From positions 6,014,001 through 6,078,000 of the forward strand of contig OW051471.1 of assembly GCA_932521025.1 (NCBI GenBank): a DNA stretch of 64,000 bases, given 5' to 3'. Of this stretch, positions 23,101 through 34,594 are shown one piece after another. Both the position numbers and the translations under genes were made by a program. Position 1 is the stretch's first letter, and every line of letters begins with the position of its first letter. The notes below the pieces were generated by a model. It had not been told where the DNA came from. It saw only the letters and a program-made list of their open reading frames with translations, and ran no database searches. This DNA comes from Oscheius onirici (lineage: Eukaryota > Nematoda > Chromadorea > Rhabditida > Rhabditidae).

Positions 23101-24082
23101 TCTGGCAAGCGGAGCCACTTCGGTAGAAATTGAGACAGAGATTGACATTCGGTATAACATTTTCGTTTAATCTTTGAAAGCCACATTTTAGAGAAAAGAA
23201 CAACTATGAACTGGCAATGCGTTTTTCGACCTCGATCGAGAACGAGAACGATTTCTATACGGATCTGAATGGCCTTCAAATGATTCAACGGACACGACTG
23301 GATAAATTGCCTCTTCAAGCCCATTTCTATCCCATGCCAAGCAGTGCATACATCGAAGTAAATTGCTCGTTTAGCCATAGTTTGAGTTTAGGATACAAGT
23401 ACTCGACTCAATCTTCTCGGAGCACAGTCGTTGGGAGTGGCCAGCTTGAAATCTGGACAGTTGGAGGTCATGTTGGACAGACGGCTTCAGGAAGATGATG
23501 GTCGTGGACTTTTTCAGGCGGTAGTCGACAACAAGAGGACTGTTTCCCGATTCCGACTCCTGCTCGAGTCTTTTTCGGATCCAATAGAGAGCAGCGTAAT
23601 GGGAGCCCCCTCCTCTTCAGGCACATTCTTCTTCCCAGCAATTGCTCTATCCTTGGCTCAAAATGCAGTCTTCTGGAACTCTTTCTAAAACGAACTTCAT
23701 TGGGTTAGCTGATATTCTCCCATGTGATCATCATATTGTCAGCATCAGGTGTCTTTTTAGCTTTAAATCATCGCAAGAGCTGTACTTTCAGAACCCTTTC
23801 CAACTCGTCCGATGCTGGAAGAACCTCCAAACAAGAAACTGCGCTTATTTTACACAGACCGATGACAGATTGTCGAGTCAAGCTCTCTGAGTCCTGTTCC
23901 AACACTTCGGTCTGTCTATTTACTGGTCCTTATTTCTGTTTCAGATACGCATTCGCTCTCTTTTTTCCCAAAGTGAATCAAGTCAAGTCGGCCACGCTGA
24001 CGCTGCTTTACGAAAACGACACTTGGTTGACGAAGTGACTATGAATTCTCAACAGGTTCGGACTCTCAAAATCTTCTGGTGA
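20150..24082 (+). pseudogene. decayed Golgi alpha-mannosidase II
   Basis: GH38 enzyme that trims mannose from N-glycans in the medial Golgi. Type II topology is clear: MRFRRKTAYVFLVSFAFICL is the anchor, then a coiled-coil stem. Catalytic blocks are present: HSHCDPGWIKTF (HSHNDPGW in most relatives), [44 protein letters not shown] and HHDGVTGTAK. The frame is broken near 20795 (between LEKRK and MRFIFAE), near 22040 (between KARRW and LFQHHD), by TAA at 22376-22378, near 23605 and near 24030. Five lesions in one gene, none in the next two, argue for real decay, though indel errors cannot be excluded. The carboxylesterase follows after 136 nt. Confidence 0.75.
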
Positions 24083-24218
24083 TCATTTTCAATATTTTTC
24101 GTAATAAACTGTTGTTCCGTTCAGATCTTTGATGTCTTATCTAACCAAAATGACCTCTTGAAACAATTAACTAATCTAACTCTTATCGGAAGACTTTGTG
24201 ACTATTTCTTCGTCTGAG

Positions 24219-26970
24219 ATGTTAGCCGTTCTTCTGGTTCAATTATTTTCTCTCGGTCAGACCTCTACAGTTGAATACAAGACCGTAAACACAAGGTTTG
24301 CCCTATACCCTTTCACAATTCAGAATTTTTTGTAGTTTTGGGCCTGTTCGTGGAAGACGTCTCGATACATATGGAGGTCATAGTGGCTTTGTCTTCGCCG
24401 GAATTCCATTTGCCAAACCGCCAGTTGGCAGTTTGAGATTTCGAAAAGCTCAGTTTCCCGAACCCTGGAAAGACGTTTTGGACACTTTCGAGTATCGAAA
24501 TGCCTGTATGGCCGATCCGGAGTATGTCATGAATCAGTCAACTCAAAATTGATCTTCAGCAAAACTTTCAAGACTTATGAAGGAAATTCTGTGGGACCTA
24601 TGTCGGAAGATTGTTTGTATCTCAACCTCTTCGTGAGCAGAACTTGTCTCAAAAAAGTTGGCAGCAACTACGAGAAAATTTTTAAGTTGCAGCCTAGTTG
24701 CAGTGTAATGGTATTGTAGTGTAATCAACCCGGTCATCAGATTTATTCAGGTAGCCTATCATGGCGGGAATATGAAATTCGAATCGCCGATTTTGTTCGA
24801 TCAAGAGATTCTCGTCAACAATTTTGCAAACGATGTGAGTTTTATTCTTTTGTTTGATGAATATTTTCAATTGACTTGGTAAAATGAATTTTAGGAGAGA
24901 AATGTGATTCTGATCACTGTACCCTACCGTCTGGCTACTTTTGGTTGGTTCCATCTCTCCAAGGATTTCAAGACTTCGGTCGATTCGAACGTTGGAACAG
25001 AAGATGCCATCTTCGCGCTCAAATGGATACAAAAGGAAATTCGATATTTCGGAGGAGATCCGAACCGAGTGAGAATAGTAGACTCTTGAAAAAAAAATGT
25101 TCTTTGCAGGTGACAATTTATGGACATTCTGCTGGAGCTGTGTTGACTCAACACGTAAGTTTTTCTTCTATATTTGTTCCTTCCGTAGGAACTAATAGCA
25201 CAAGAGCTTTTCAGCTAGCTCTGCTCCCAGCGACAGAAGGTCTTTTCCACCAGGTTGTCTCCCAAAGCGGACCTGCTGATGTCTTTGAATTTTCTCGAAG
25301 TTGATTTTCAGCAGTTCTCTTTCTAAATCATTTTCAGGCGTCAATTTGGAAGCCTCCAGAACCGTCACGGAGGTTGCTGGATGTGCAGAAAAAGGAGAGT
25401 CGTATGACAGCAGAGCTCGTGTCGAACAGGTTCGTCGCAATGAACGTTAACACATTTGTTCAGATAATAAAGTGTATGAGGAACCTGTCAGAGGACGAAC
25501 TGAACAATAGTACTCTCGAACTGAACAATCGAATCGAAGAAACGGCGTTCACCTGGATAGAGCCTGACGGAGTGAGAATAACTTCCGTTCAATACTGATC
25601 ATGTCACAGATCATGCCAACATACCGAAAAGAATTAATGAAAAATCCTCGGAAACTTCCTTTACTCATCGGAGCCACTACGGGTGAACTTCGATTGTCCA
25701 GGTACTTTGGATGTGAACAAATATATGTACCAAACTATTATTAGAAAAGTGTTGGATGCCAATGGAACTGTTAACATGACAAGACTACATGATCTGTGTA
25801 TCATGGTCTCCTATATGACTGGATATCGCCAGCCAGAAAAATTTTTGTCCGAATGTCTTCAGTACTACTCGAAGCGTAAGACATCCATCCGATATATTTA
25901 TTCTTCTTAGCAAAACTGGCAGAACAATTCGATGATCACCTTCAGTTTTACAAGACTGTTGGAGATTTGGCGGATGCTTTCTCTTCCAATGGAGCTCCCG
26001 TCTTTGTCTACAGTTATGACTATTGGGGAGCGGAAAATGCCTTTATCAAATTTTCTAAGCAAAACTTTGAGTACGTTGGTCCAGCTCATTCAGAAGATTT
26101 TGTGAGTTGATCAAAATTTCCAGTACTTGTTCTCAGATTTATGTTCTGGGAACGCACAGAAACGCTTCCGGAATGCTACCGAAAGACTTTGAAATTGAAA
26201 GGATCTACTCCGGAATGGTAGCAAATTTTGTCAATTACGGTGATCCCACTCCGACCGGCTATAAATGGACTACTTGGCACCCCGAGAAAAGAAACTACTT
26301 CAAAATTGGTAACAAAGTCTACATTATTTAGAAACGATTTTGCTCAGATTTTGATGACAAGCTGAGACTTCCTGGAGAGCAACATGGGTACTATTTGGAA
26401 GTAAAAAAGTTTTGGAAGGACATTGTTGAAAAGTTGGTTGATAAAGAAAACCCAAACAAATATTTGTATTTAGAAAAGTAGGAGACTACACTCCATTAGA
26501 GCAGTTTCCGCAGGGTCAAGACAACAGTGATTTCACAAACATCGACAGCTACATCTGTTTGTTACCACCAAAGTTTCCAACTAACCAATTTCAGTGACAT
26601 CTTGGACTGGTAAACCGGAACATATCGAAAAGACGATGAATGCTTCCTTGGCAGCGTTCAACGTCTGGTCGGATTTTGTAAAGAAGAGACAACAAGAATT
26701 TTTGAAAACAGGTTCGTTTCCATGTCAGCTTAAACTTATAGCCTTTGTAATTAGGCGCAATCCAATTCCATAGCGAGTACATGGAAGAAATAGTTCTACC
26801 CGAAGAGCCATCCGGCATCTGGAGTAAGTCCGGAGTATTCTGACTACATTGACCATTCAGACTGCATCACAATCACTCTTTTGCTGATTATCATTGGGCT
26901 GCTAACGTCTATTATGGTCGTGAAAATTATGGAGTGCAGAAGACGAGACCGCTATATGCTGCTTCACTAA
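24219..26970 (+). CDS. membrane-anchored type-B carboxylesterase
   Basis: Eighteen exons sum to 1974 nt, 657 aa, with no lesion. A signal peptide (MLAVLLVQLFSLG) is followed by the alpha/beta-hydrolase: FAGIPFAKPPVGSLRF, SEDCLYLNLF, VPYRLATFGWF, GTEDAIFALKWIQKEI and FGGDPNRVTIYGHSAGAV with the nucleophile Ser, QSGP, and the catalytic His in GPAHSEDF; the acid is probably the Glu of ATTGE. The nucleophile elbow is GHSAG, not the usual GESAG. After the hydrolase a linker leads to one membrane span (ITITLLLIIIGLLTSIMVV) and a short basic tail, so it is a type I ectoenzyme. Substrate unknown; nothing marks it as a cholinesterase. It sits 136 nt after the mannosidase locus and 132 nt before the Ig gene. 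Confidence 0.88.
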
Positions 26971-27102
26971 CAATAATATTGTCTTTTGCATAACAAAGTC
27001 TTTTCAAAGACATAACTTTCTATAAATGGTAATCTTTTGTTTGACTTGTTACTGTTTCTTTGACTAGAAACGAGAAGTCACTCGAAAAGATCTCTGTCGA
27101 CT

Positions 27103-28210
27103 ATGCGGCTGTCTAATTTGTGTCTGCTGTTGGCCATCTTTCCAAATTGGGCAGCGAAGCAACACAAAAATGTAACATCTCTTAGTATTTTCAACTCTCG
27201 AGTCATCAGAAAACAACGACAAAAAAGCCAAGTAAAGTTGAAACATTCCGCGAATGGCTCAAGTGGGATGCGGAGTGTGACTTTCTACCAATTGCCGAAC
27301 AGGAGATTCGAGCGTCACAAGGACGTTGTCCATTTGTTTCCAGCACGTACGTTCATCCTTGTTTCCCATAAGTATTTTTCTGCAGAATTTCGACTTCCAC
27401 TCCGACCACAGCGACCAAAAAGCGTTCTTGGTGGAGACGAAAAAAGAAACTGTCTGAAATGGAAAAGCTCATAAGGAAGAAACAGAAACTGTTGTCAATC
27501 TTCGCGGCGGGAGGTCAAACTTCCTTCGAAATCGATTTGAACCAGGAACACAAAGATTATACAGTACAGCAAGGATCGAAACTGATAATGACCTGTGATG
27601 TGGAAGAACATGGAGAGTACAACAGTTCTGAAGTCGTCTCTTGGTATGTGAACACGAATCTCATCGAAGTTGGTCTAATCGACTGGAGAGTTTTGATCGG
27701 AGACAAGCAGCAGCTCAGTTAGTTCTTTGTTCTGCTTCCAATTCAAAATGTTCAGTTATCTGGCCGCTTCAATTGGAAGATGCCGGACAATTCGAATGTA
27801 TGGTGAACGGACTTTATGGAGCATCGGGGATAGTCGAAGTCATCACTCGGAAAGAGGCCGTCTTGACCGGATTGGCCAATTACTTCATCGTGATGGGACT
27901 CTTTCTTCTACTTTCTCTCTTAGCCGTCTGCTACATACGCGGCACAAATCCACCAACACCGACGAACAAACAGGATCGACTCGTGGCTTTTCTGGAGAGA
28001 CAAATAATGGAAAGTCGCAGTGCAGCCAGGGAGAACATTGCGAAAATTGTGCACGGAGAAGCATTTGAAAATAGAAAGAAGGCGGTCGAACAGAGCGTCA
28101 TTTCGAGGATTGGAGAGGATGGAAGACCGTCACGAGGCAACAAGGACACAATTATGACAATCTTAGACAGACCAGACGAAGATCTGAAAGCCGTAAAGAT
28201 AGGTCTTTGA
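27103..28210 (+). CDS. single-Ig-domain type I membrane protein
   Basis: Exons 27103-27171, 27210-27346, 27386-27717 and 27756-28210 encode 330 aa. A signal peptide (MRLSNLCLLLAIFPNWAA) is followed by a basic, low-complexity segment with KKRSWWRRKKK, then one Ig domain with strand B LIMTCDV, strand C VVSWYV and strand F EDAGQFECMV, so the Cys pair and Trp are present. One membrane span follows (YFIVMGLFLLLSLLAVCYI) and a charged cytosolic tail of about 85 residues. Adhesion or receptor role by inference; no close family recognised. The ATG lies 132 nt after the esterase stop, with TTTCTTTGACTAG as candidate trans-splice acceptor, so it is probably the last member of an operon. Confidence 0.85.
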
Positions 28211-28303
28211 ATAGTCTTTATTGAGAAACAACGATATATATATATTCTTGGTTATTAGCATTTAGTCGTGACAGCACCAGCAGTGGTTATAGCGGGATCG
28301 AGT

Positions 28304-29602
28304 TTAGACGATGTGAACACCCATGTTCAGAGCGTAGACTTTGTTCCATTTGATGCTGGATGGGACTGCACGAGTGTGCCTTCTGTAAACAGTACGACTG
28401 CTTGAAGGAGCACATTCCCAGATGTCGGCTCTTGAGAAGAAGACGACCTGGATCAATTTGTTCCTCTCGATATGACTCTTCAACAGAGCATGAGCCATTT
28501 CCATACTCTCTGCGTACAGGCAAACTACTCTATCTCCTTTGGCCGCCAAAATACCATCCACGCTTTTCCCATTTCCTCTGGCTAGAAGAATGGAGGCATT
28601 GGCAGTCAAGAACTCGAGAGCCGAATCACGACTGAAGCCACAGACTCCGTGATCAAAGTCGCTCAAAGCGTCGAAATCGGCATCGGTGTAAGACTCCATC
28701 TTGAGACCCTCTTGAGGTGAAAGAGTCTTCACCAATTGTTCGGCATCGAAACTGACGAGCTCGTAGCGGTTGCGGTCAGACACGATGAAGCCGACTTCGT
28801 CTCTCCATGTATCATTGAGCTGAACTTTTGTCTTGAGCGACTATGAAAAGGACTCACAGCAAAAGAGTCGATAGTAACGTTCTTCTTGAGCTCGAGATTG
28901 AAACGACCAAGAATGTCCTCGGAGAGACGGTCAGTGAGATGAGCTTCAGCCGGACGCTCTTCTGGCACCGTATGGAATTGAACGGCGATAGGAAGAAGAC
29001 GACGATTCTCCCGTTCGTTCTGTAAACTCGTATCGTTTTTGCCGAAGCTGGCTGCTGCGCGTGAGCGAAATTAATGGGCCGGAACTACTTTCGATCACAA
29101 GATCTCCCTTTTCAGTTCAGATTCGAAAGTGAGGTATTAGAGCGCATGTCCCCATTCTATGGACAGTCAGCTGGCGAGGCAAGGCCCAATTACCATTCAG
29201 GCGTTCCGGATAACTATGCGTCCGTGAAACCCCCTAGGGGAACGGACTGACCACGTCAATTTGATATTGTGAGCGAGAGAAAATGGTAGAAAATTGATAG
29301 CGCCTGGACAGTGATCGACTGGCGCTCGCTCATCGCACAAAACCGTACTATCCCAACAAACTTACTTCAATTGAAATGAGCTTCAGTTTGTGCTGATTCT
29401 CATCCTCGGACACCTTGATGGCTTTTCCCTGAAGCTTTGCGTCCAAGCTGGACATTACGACGTAGGCTTGGGTTCCGGTGTACTTGATGATAGTTTCTTT
29501 GGCCAGTTCTTTGCCATTGTCATCGTGAACGGTTGCACTAATAGCGTCGGGCTGATCAGCAATTCTGAGAGCGGCAAGACGACCGAGATCCAGACACTCC
29601 AT
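28304..29602 (-). CDS. GNAT/DUF1248-like nematode protein
   Basis: Minus-strand exons 29602-29366, 29019-28858 and 28819-28304 give 304 aa. The C-terminal part, from LSDFDHGVCGFSRDSALEFL through ILLARGNGKSVDGILA to RRHTRAVPSSIKWNKVYA, fits the second GNAT-type domain of nematode DUF1248 (acetyltransferase) proteins, which end with this R-HTR---IKW-KV block. No experimentally defined substrate is known to me. The ATG at 29602 directly follows TTTGCAG, so the start is either trans-spliced or part of an earlier 5' exon. The window between exons 1 and 2 (29020-29365) holds nothing else recognisable. Confidence 0.65.
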
Positions 29603-30480
29603 CTGCAAATGAACGCGAATTAGAAAGGCTCTTTGAATGGACCTTGAAGACTGGACATGATGGGAGACTGATGTAGTGAAGGGACATGTGGGAATGGAAG
29701 GGGTGGAGGAACAACCACAAGCCGCCACAAACAACTACTGGACAACCCGTTTCGGGCAGCAGGCAAATATTATGTTGCCTTTGGAGGGAAAGTTGTCTTA
29801 CTGGATGGAAGAAGCCGAAACATTGCCAAAACAGTATTATTAGGGCTGTTACAATCAATGCATGTTCCTTACCACAGAAAATACTTGGACCCTAATTGAA
29901 GTGTTTTCGGCGATTAAGATCTGTGATTTCTATCGAAGAAAAACATTTCTATGGTACCATCAGAGGACTTTGGAATGGTAAAACGTTCGGTTCCGTCGAC
30001 GACGACACCACACGACGCAAAAGAATATGAAAAGACTGCCTAGAGGACAGGATTCGTTTCTAACACTCGGCTGGACGAATCGAATTCGGACAGGAATACG
30101 AGAATTGCGGTTATCGCGCAAAGAGAGAGGTGAGAGAAACCGGCGCGACGCCCGGGATGGCCTCAAGAGTGCAGCCAGTACATGTCCAGCATCGCAAGGA
30201 CGTACAGCGAATCGGGCGAAAGACGTTGATACGAATGATACGTTTTCTCTCGTATAGTTACGCCAATCAATTGATTTGAGAGAAAATTTTAGCTGAAACT
30301 GACGTCTGGAACAGAAGGCGGGGTCAACGGACCGAAAAAGACTAATGTTTCAGGTTTGTTCGAAGGAGGAGAAGGAATAGAAAAGAGAGAGGACTGAAGA
30401 TTGGATGTATCATTGCCCCGCGGCGAGGGATGACCTACTTCTGTCCTCGATCGGGCAAACTACTCGATCCACCCCCTGCT
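29603..30480. other. intergenic DNA, no gene recognised
   Basis: No protein family is visible on either strand. It may contain untranslated exons of the flanking minus-strand genes. Confidence 0.4.
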
Positions 30481-30497
30481 GATCTTCTCGACACTCA

Positions 30498-30776
30498 CCA
30501 GCATTTTCTGTTCTTCGACATCTTCTACCGACTCCTTCTTCAGACTCTCCGACTCTTGAGAAGTAGTCGCTTCATCTCCTAGTCGAAGATTCTCCTGGGA
30601 ACTCGTACCCTGTTTGCTCGTGTTCGATTTATTTGGATAAACCTACAAGAGAAGATTCCTCGGACGACTGAATAAGCTCAGATGCTGTACCAGAAACGAG
30701 AGTGATTGGTTGGCGATCCTTCTCGTCAAGTACGGCCTTCTTCTTTCTTCTAAAAAGATCTTTGAACCCAAAGTTG
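30498..30776 (-). CDS. fragment of an unrecognised minus-strand gene (two exons)
   Basis: Two blocks join in phase 0 across a GTTTCT donor and a TCTTGTAG acceptor: a basic piece reading FGFKDLFRRKKKAVLDEKD, then an acidic, Ser/Thr/Glu-rich piece (SQESESLKKESVEDVEEQ) ending at a good GTGAGT donor near 30497. Flanking exons could not be placed with confidence in either direction. The composition suggests a disordered cytosolic segment. No family recognised; it could be chance. Confidence 0.3.
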
Positions 30777-31142
30777 GAAACTCAAGTCCTTTCACTTTCG
30801 CCAAATATGTCAATTCGAACAGCGTCACTATTTCCGACGCTCGAATTCCGCAAAGACACAAAAGGACATTTTATTGATAGGACGAGCGTCGAAATTGTGG
30901 GAGGCGGTTCGGACTGCTGAAGAAACGGGAAGGGGAGAACGGGGGACAAAAAGGCGTCGGAATGATTGTACTGTCAAGACGACAGAATTGGGTAAACTGA
31001 TACGGATCGGACATTCCAAGAATTATAATCGGGAGAGATCGTGGTAAAGAACAAAACGAGCATCATTTAAAAACACATAGCTACGTCTAGTTTCTACAAG
31101 ACATTCCATCTAGACGGACGTTGTATATTTTTCTCGTTATGG

Positions 31143-31438
31143 TTTGCAACGCCATTCCATGGTTTGGCTAAAGTTAGAAGTATTTTGTATTTGCCTGCCC
31201 TGGAACCCCAGTCCTAGCTTCAGTACCCTTCCCTTATCTCTCTGTTCCAGTTACTATCCCTGTCTCTCGAAATAAACTGCCAAAGTCATAAGTAACAAAG
31301 TTTGCGTACTTGCTTTTCCTGTCTCGACTTGTTAAAAACTAATTATGAGCACAAATCGCTCTGCTTTATCCTCACTCAGAGCTTCAGGCAGACAAACAAA
31401 CATACAGACACACAGAGACGCGAGAGCCTTTAAAAATA
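31143..31438 (+). repeat. dispersed repeat family, copy 2
   Basis: Begins GTTTGCAACGCCATTCCATG, like the GCAACGCCCTTCCAGGGCTAA start of copies at 39550 and 53487. It then shows CTGTTCCAGT, AAACTGCCAAAGT, GTACTTGCTTTTCCTGT, CGACTTGTTAAAAACTAATT and the ACACACAGAGAC tail, ending GCCTTTAAAAATAG. Confidence 0.75.
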
Positions 31439-32952
31439 GTTAGCCTGGGTTTCAAAAAGTATTCTCGAGTTTGGAAACAGTAATAGAAAACTTAGGTAAG
31501 CTTTATGGTCATCAGGAGACTTCTTCTCCTCGGGTTAATATGATTAGGACAAGAAAACGAGGTCAACCACCTGAAGGTATTGCGGAAGAGACGCAGAAGA
31601 GACCGCATGGCCGCGAAGAGTCACTGTTGGAAGAGATACTGGTTTTCTCTCCTTCAGTCCGCCCAATGCCGCGAAAGATGTCGCGACAATATCACAAAGA
31701 CAGACACTCACTCATAACTGTCCACTCATCGACCAGTACTTCTTCATGGTCACGGCACATTTTTGAAGAGAAGATCACACAGTACCTTTCAAGTAATTAG
31801 TGCTCAGCTCTGTCATACAGTTTGAAAAGCTGGTTTGGCAGTGTTCACTATATGCGTTTATTTTTTTGGTTGGCGACTTCACCACACTCTGACAGCATTA
31901 CTACCATGGATATCTCCGTGACGACAATAAGGGAAGTGTCTGAAATCCTCATCCGATCGGCATATCGATCCCACGTGTCTTCCAGGTCTAGTTTCTGGTG
32001 TGTTCATCATAACAGCGGTCACACCGACCCATATTGTTCCAAATAGGGCGCCAACAAAAAGGGGATATACTCGCAAAGGATGTCACACTTTTCAAGTGTT
32101 TTTGCAAGGACAAACTTATTCGAGATTCGTCAAATTGGCGAATTTGAAAAAGAGATGGAGATTAAATTGGGCATGAGGCTCTCGCCTGGCGAATACGCTG
32201 CCTCAAATGCTTATCAGCCAACGGGCAAATCGATCACGTTATGTTCGAATACTTCTTTTCCATTCACAAGAATGAATTCTCTTCAAACAAACATTTTCTG
32301 TAGACGTTATTAGCTTCTTTTCCCCACATTTAAATCGAGCGCAGTTTTATAGCTTGTGAATTTAGCGACCGCGTCCTGTTTTTCTATACTATTAAAACAA
32401 CCGGCAGCACTTCAGATTCTGGTATGCAAGATGAAAATTCGGAAGAAATTATACAAGAAAGTCAGTTACAAATCGAAAGGAAAACCGTCTCCTTCTCTAT
32501 TTCGGTAGGTAGAATGTTTGTTTAGTCAGACTTTGAGGCCAGTCGGATGCGAAGAATAGCTTCGAACACATTTAAACATGAGTTTTTCTTCGAGGAAGGG
32601 TATTAGCCTCAATTCGGTCGGAAAGTGACTGCTATAGGATAGACAAAAAGGGGTCCTGAACCAATATCATTTCTGGAACAGCCCTTTAGAATGCTGCGTG
32701 TATTTTGAGAGTTCAGCCTTGGAAGTAGACAAAGCTTTTTACTTTCAAAAGTTTGTTGCAACTATTTTGCCAAAAAAAGAGTCATCATAAAGTCTAATTG
32801 TCTTCCCTTTCCATAAACAATTGCTGCATCTTCAAATGTCTTCAATTCACACAATTGGGACAAAGTGTGTGAATTGAAGTCAACAGAGTCCGGCTGATTC
32901 TCGTTCATTTGTTACGTGGCTGCGCGTGGAAACAGCCCGCACTCTCGCCGCA
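31439..32952. other. intergenic DNA, no gene recognised
   Basis: A minus-strand frame at 31879-32076 contains one hydrophobic stretch (LFGTIWVGVTAVMM) but could not be joined to other exons. The rest shows no coding pattern; it should hold the promoter of the nucleotide-sugar transporter. Confidence 0.4.
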
Positions 32953-34208
32953 ATGTTCCGTCGCCGGCTGGTCGTCCAACTTCAAAAAGCTAAATTAAAT
33001 GGGCCTGGAGTGATTAGTTCCTTCTTGCTTAACTTTCAGTTCAATTTCAGTTGCTTCTCCATGTCACCTCTCTCCAATTCCTTTCGATGTTCCTTCTCAC
33101 GTCTCAGCAGACCATTATGCCTCTTCTTGTACGGTCAGCCTCGAAAAGTCACTCGTTTCTTCCGTCGACAAGTGTCTTTCTGATGGAAGTTATGAAGTTG
33201 GCCGTCTGTCTTTTGGCCATTTTTGCAAACGAGGGTTTCTACTGGAAACCGTTTGCGCAACGAATTCAAGACGACATTTTGGACAAAGGGAAGGAGACTC
33301 TAAAAGTATTCTTCCGCTGATTGTTTTCCAATTTCTGATGTTCAGGTAGGAGTACCCGCATTTGTATATGCCCTACAAAACAATTTGTACTACTTATCGT
33401 TAGCCAATATAGATGCTACCACATACAGTGTAAGTTTTGATAGGTTTTGACTAATTCTGACTACAGGTGACCTATCAACTCCGAATTCTGACCACAGCCG
33501 TTTTGGCTGTAGTTATTCTGGATAAACGTCTATCCGGTCTTCAATGGCTAGCTCTTTTCTGTTCTCTGATCGGAGTCATTGGTGTTCAGTTGGATGGAGC
33601 TCATGTTCAGTCGACTTCTGCAAATAAAGGCAATTGGTTGATTGGTTTCGGCGCTGTTTTCGCAATGTGTTGGACCAGTGCTTTTGCTGGAGTCTACTTC
33701 GAAAAGATGCTCAAATCACAAACTGATTTCTGGATACAGAATCTTCGACTTAGTCTGATGACTCTTTTCTTCGCAATGGGCGGAATGATTGTCACGGATG
33801 TAGATAAAATTAATCAAGGTTTATTCAGCTATTCCTACCATCCATCTCTTTCCAGGAGGATTTTTCCAAGGATGGACATTTCTTCTTTGGATAATAACCG
33901 TCGTCAATTCCGTCGGTGGATTGGCCGTTTCGGCTGTTATGAAGGTGGCTTCTGATTCTTATCTTGTACTGAAAGTTGTTTAGCACGCGGATAACGTAAA
34001 GAAGACATATTGTCAGTCCATCGCTGTTGGTCTAACATCCATAATCTCAATATTTCTCGGAGAACGATCATTGAGTATGTTGCTATCACTGGGTGTCGGA
34101 CTTGTCATTCTGTCCGTTTACGTGTACGCCTCATATCCGCCAGAAAAGGAGAAAGAAACCCGAGGAAATTATCAACCGTTGAAGCAGAAACCAGATGAAA
34201 CAGTCTAA
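32953..34208 (+). CDS. Golgi UDP-sugar transporter, SLC35A family
   Basis: Exons 32953-33009, 33051-33305, 33346-33429, 33467-33818, 33856-33944 and 33984-34208 sum to 1062 nt, 353 aa. Drug/metabolite-type transporter with ten spans that swaps UDP-sugar (UDP-Gal or UDP-GlcNAc by family) for UMP in the Golgi. Hallmarks: VPAFVYALQNNLYYLSLANID, then ATTYSVTYQLRILTTAVLA, LDKRLSGLQWLAL, GFGAVFAMCWTSAFAGVYFE and KHADNVKKTYCQS with ERSLSM. The first exon (MFRRRLVVQLQKAKLNG) is chosen because it joins in phase 0 to a block beginning right after TTTCAG. Introns are 36-41 nt. Exact sugar specificity cannot be read from sequence. Confidence 0.9.
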
Positions 34209-34594
34209 GGGAAGAGCAAAGAGCAAAAGTCTTACGGGTTCTCAAACTGGGTACTTTGCTTTAAAAATAAATACTTTGTCGTTTGTCTTGTGATTACAAG
34301 CCCGTACGTGTTCTGCCGCAACTGGTCGTTTCCGCTGTTTGTGTGTATTGTCCGAGCCGGTTTCTCATCCGGTATGACACGAAAAATATTCATTTATTTA
34401 TAACATTGTATTGTACAAACAAGCGAGCCCGTTGGCTGGGGTGATATGAGCAAGAAAAAAAGGGAAAAGACCCGATTAGTAGAGGTACGTTGATGGCCTA
34501 TGATCGTCCAAGGTGTGTGCCAGTGGCAGATCCAGATTGACTGGAGGCACTGTACTGTAGGGTCTGTCTGTCACTGCTCCGGCATAGATTGATG

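Noticed and set aside
31879-32076. Minus-strand hydrophobic frame as a transporter exon
   Set aside because: One span only, no splice-linked neighbours, and no family match.
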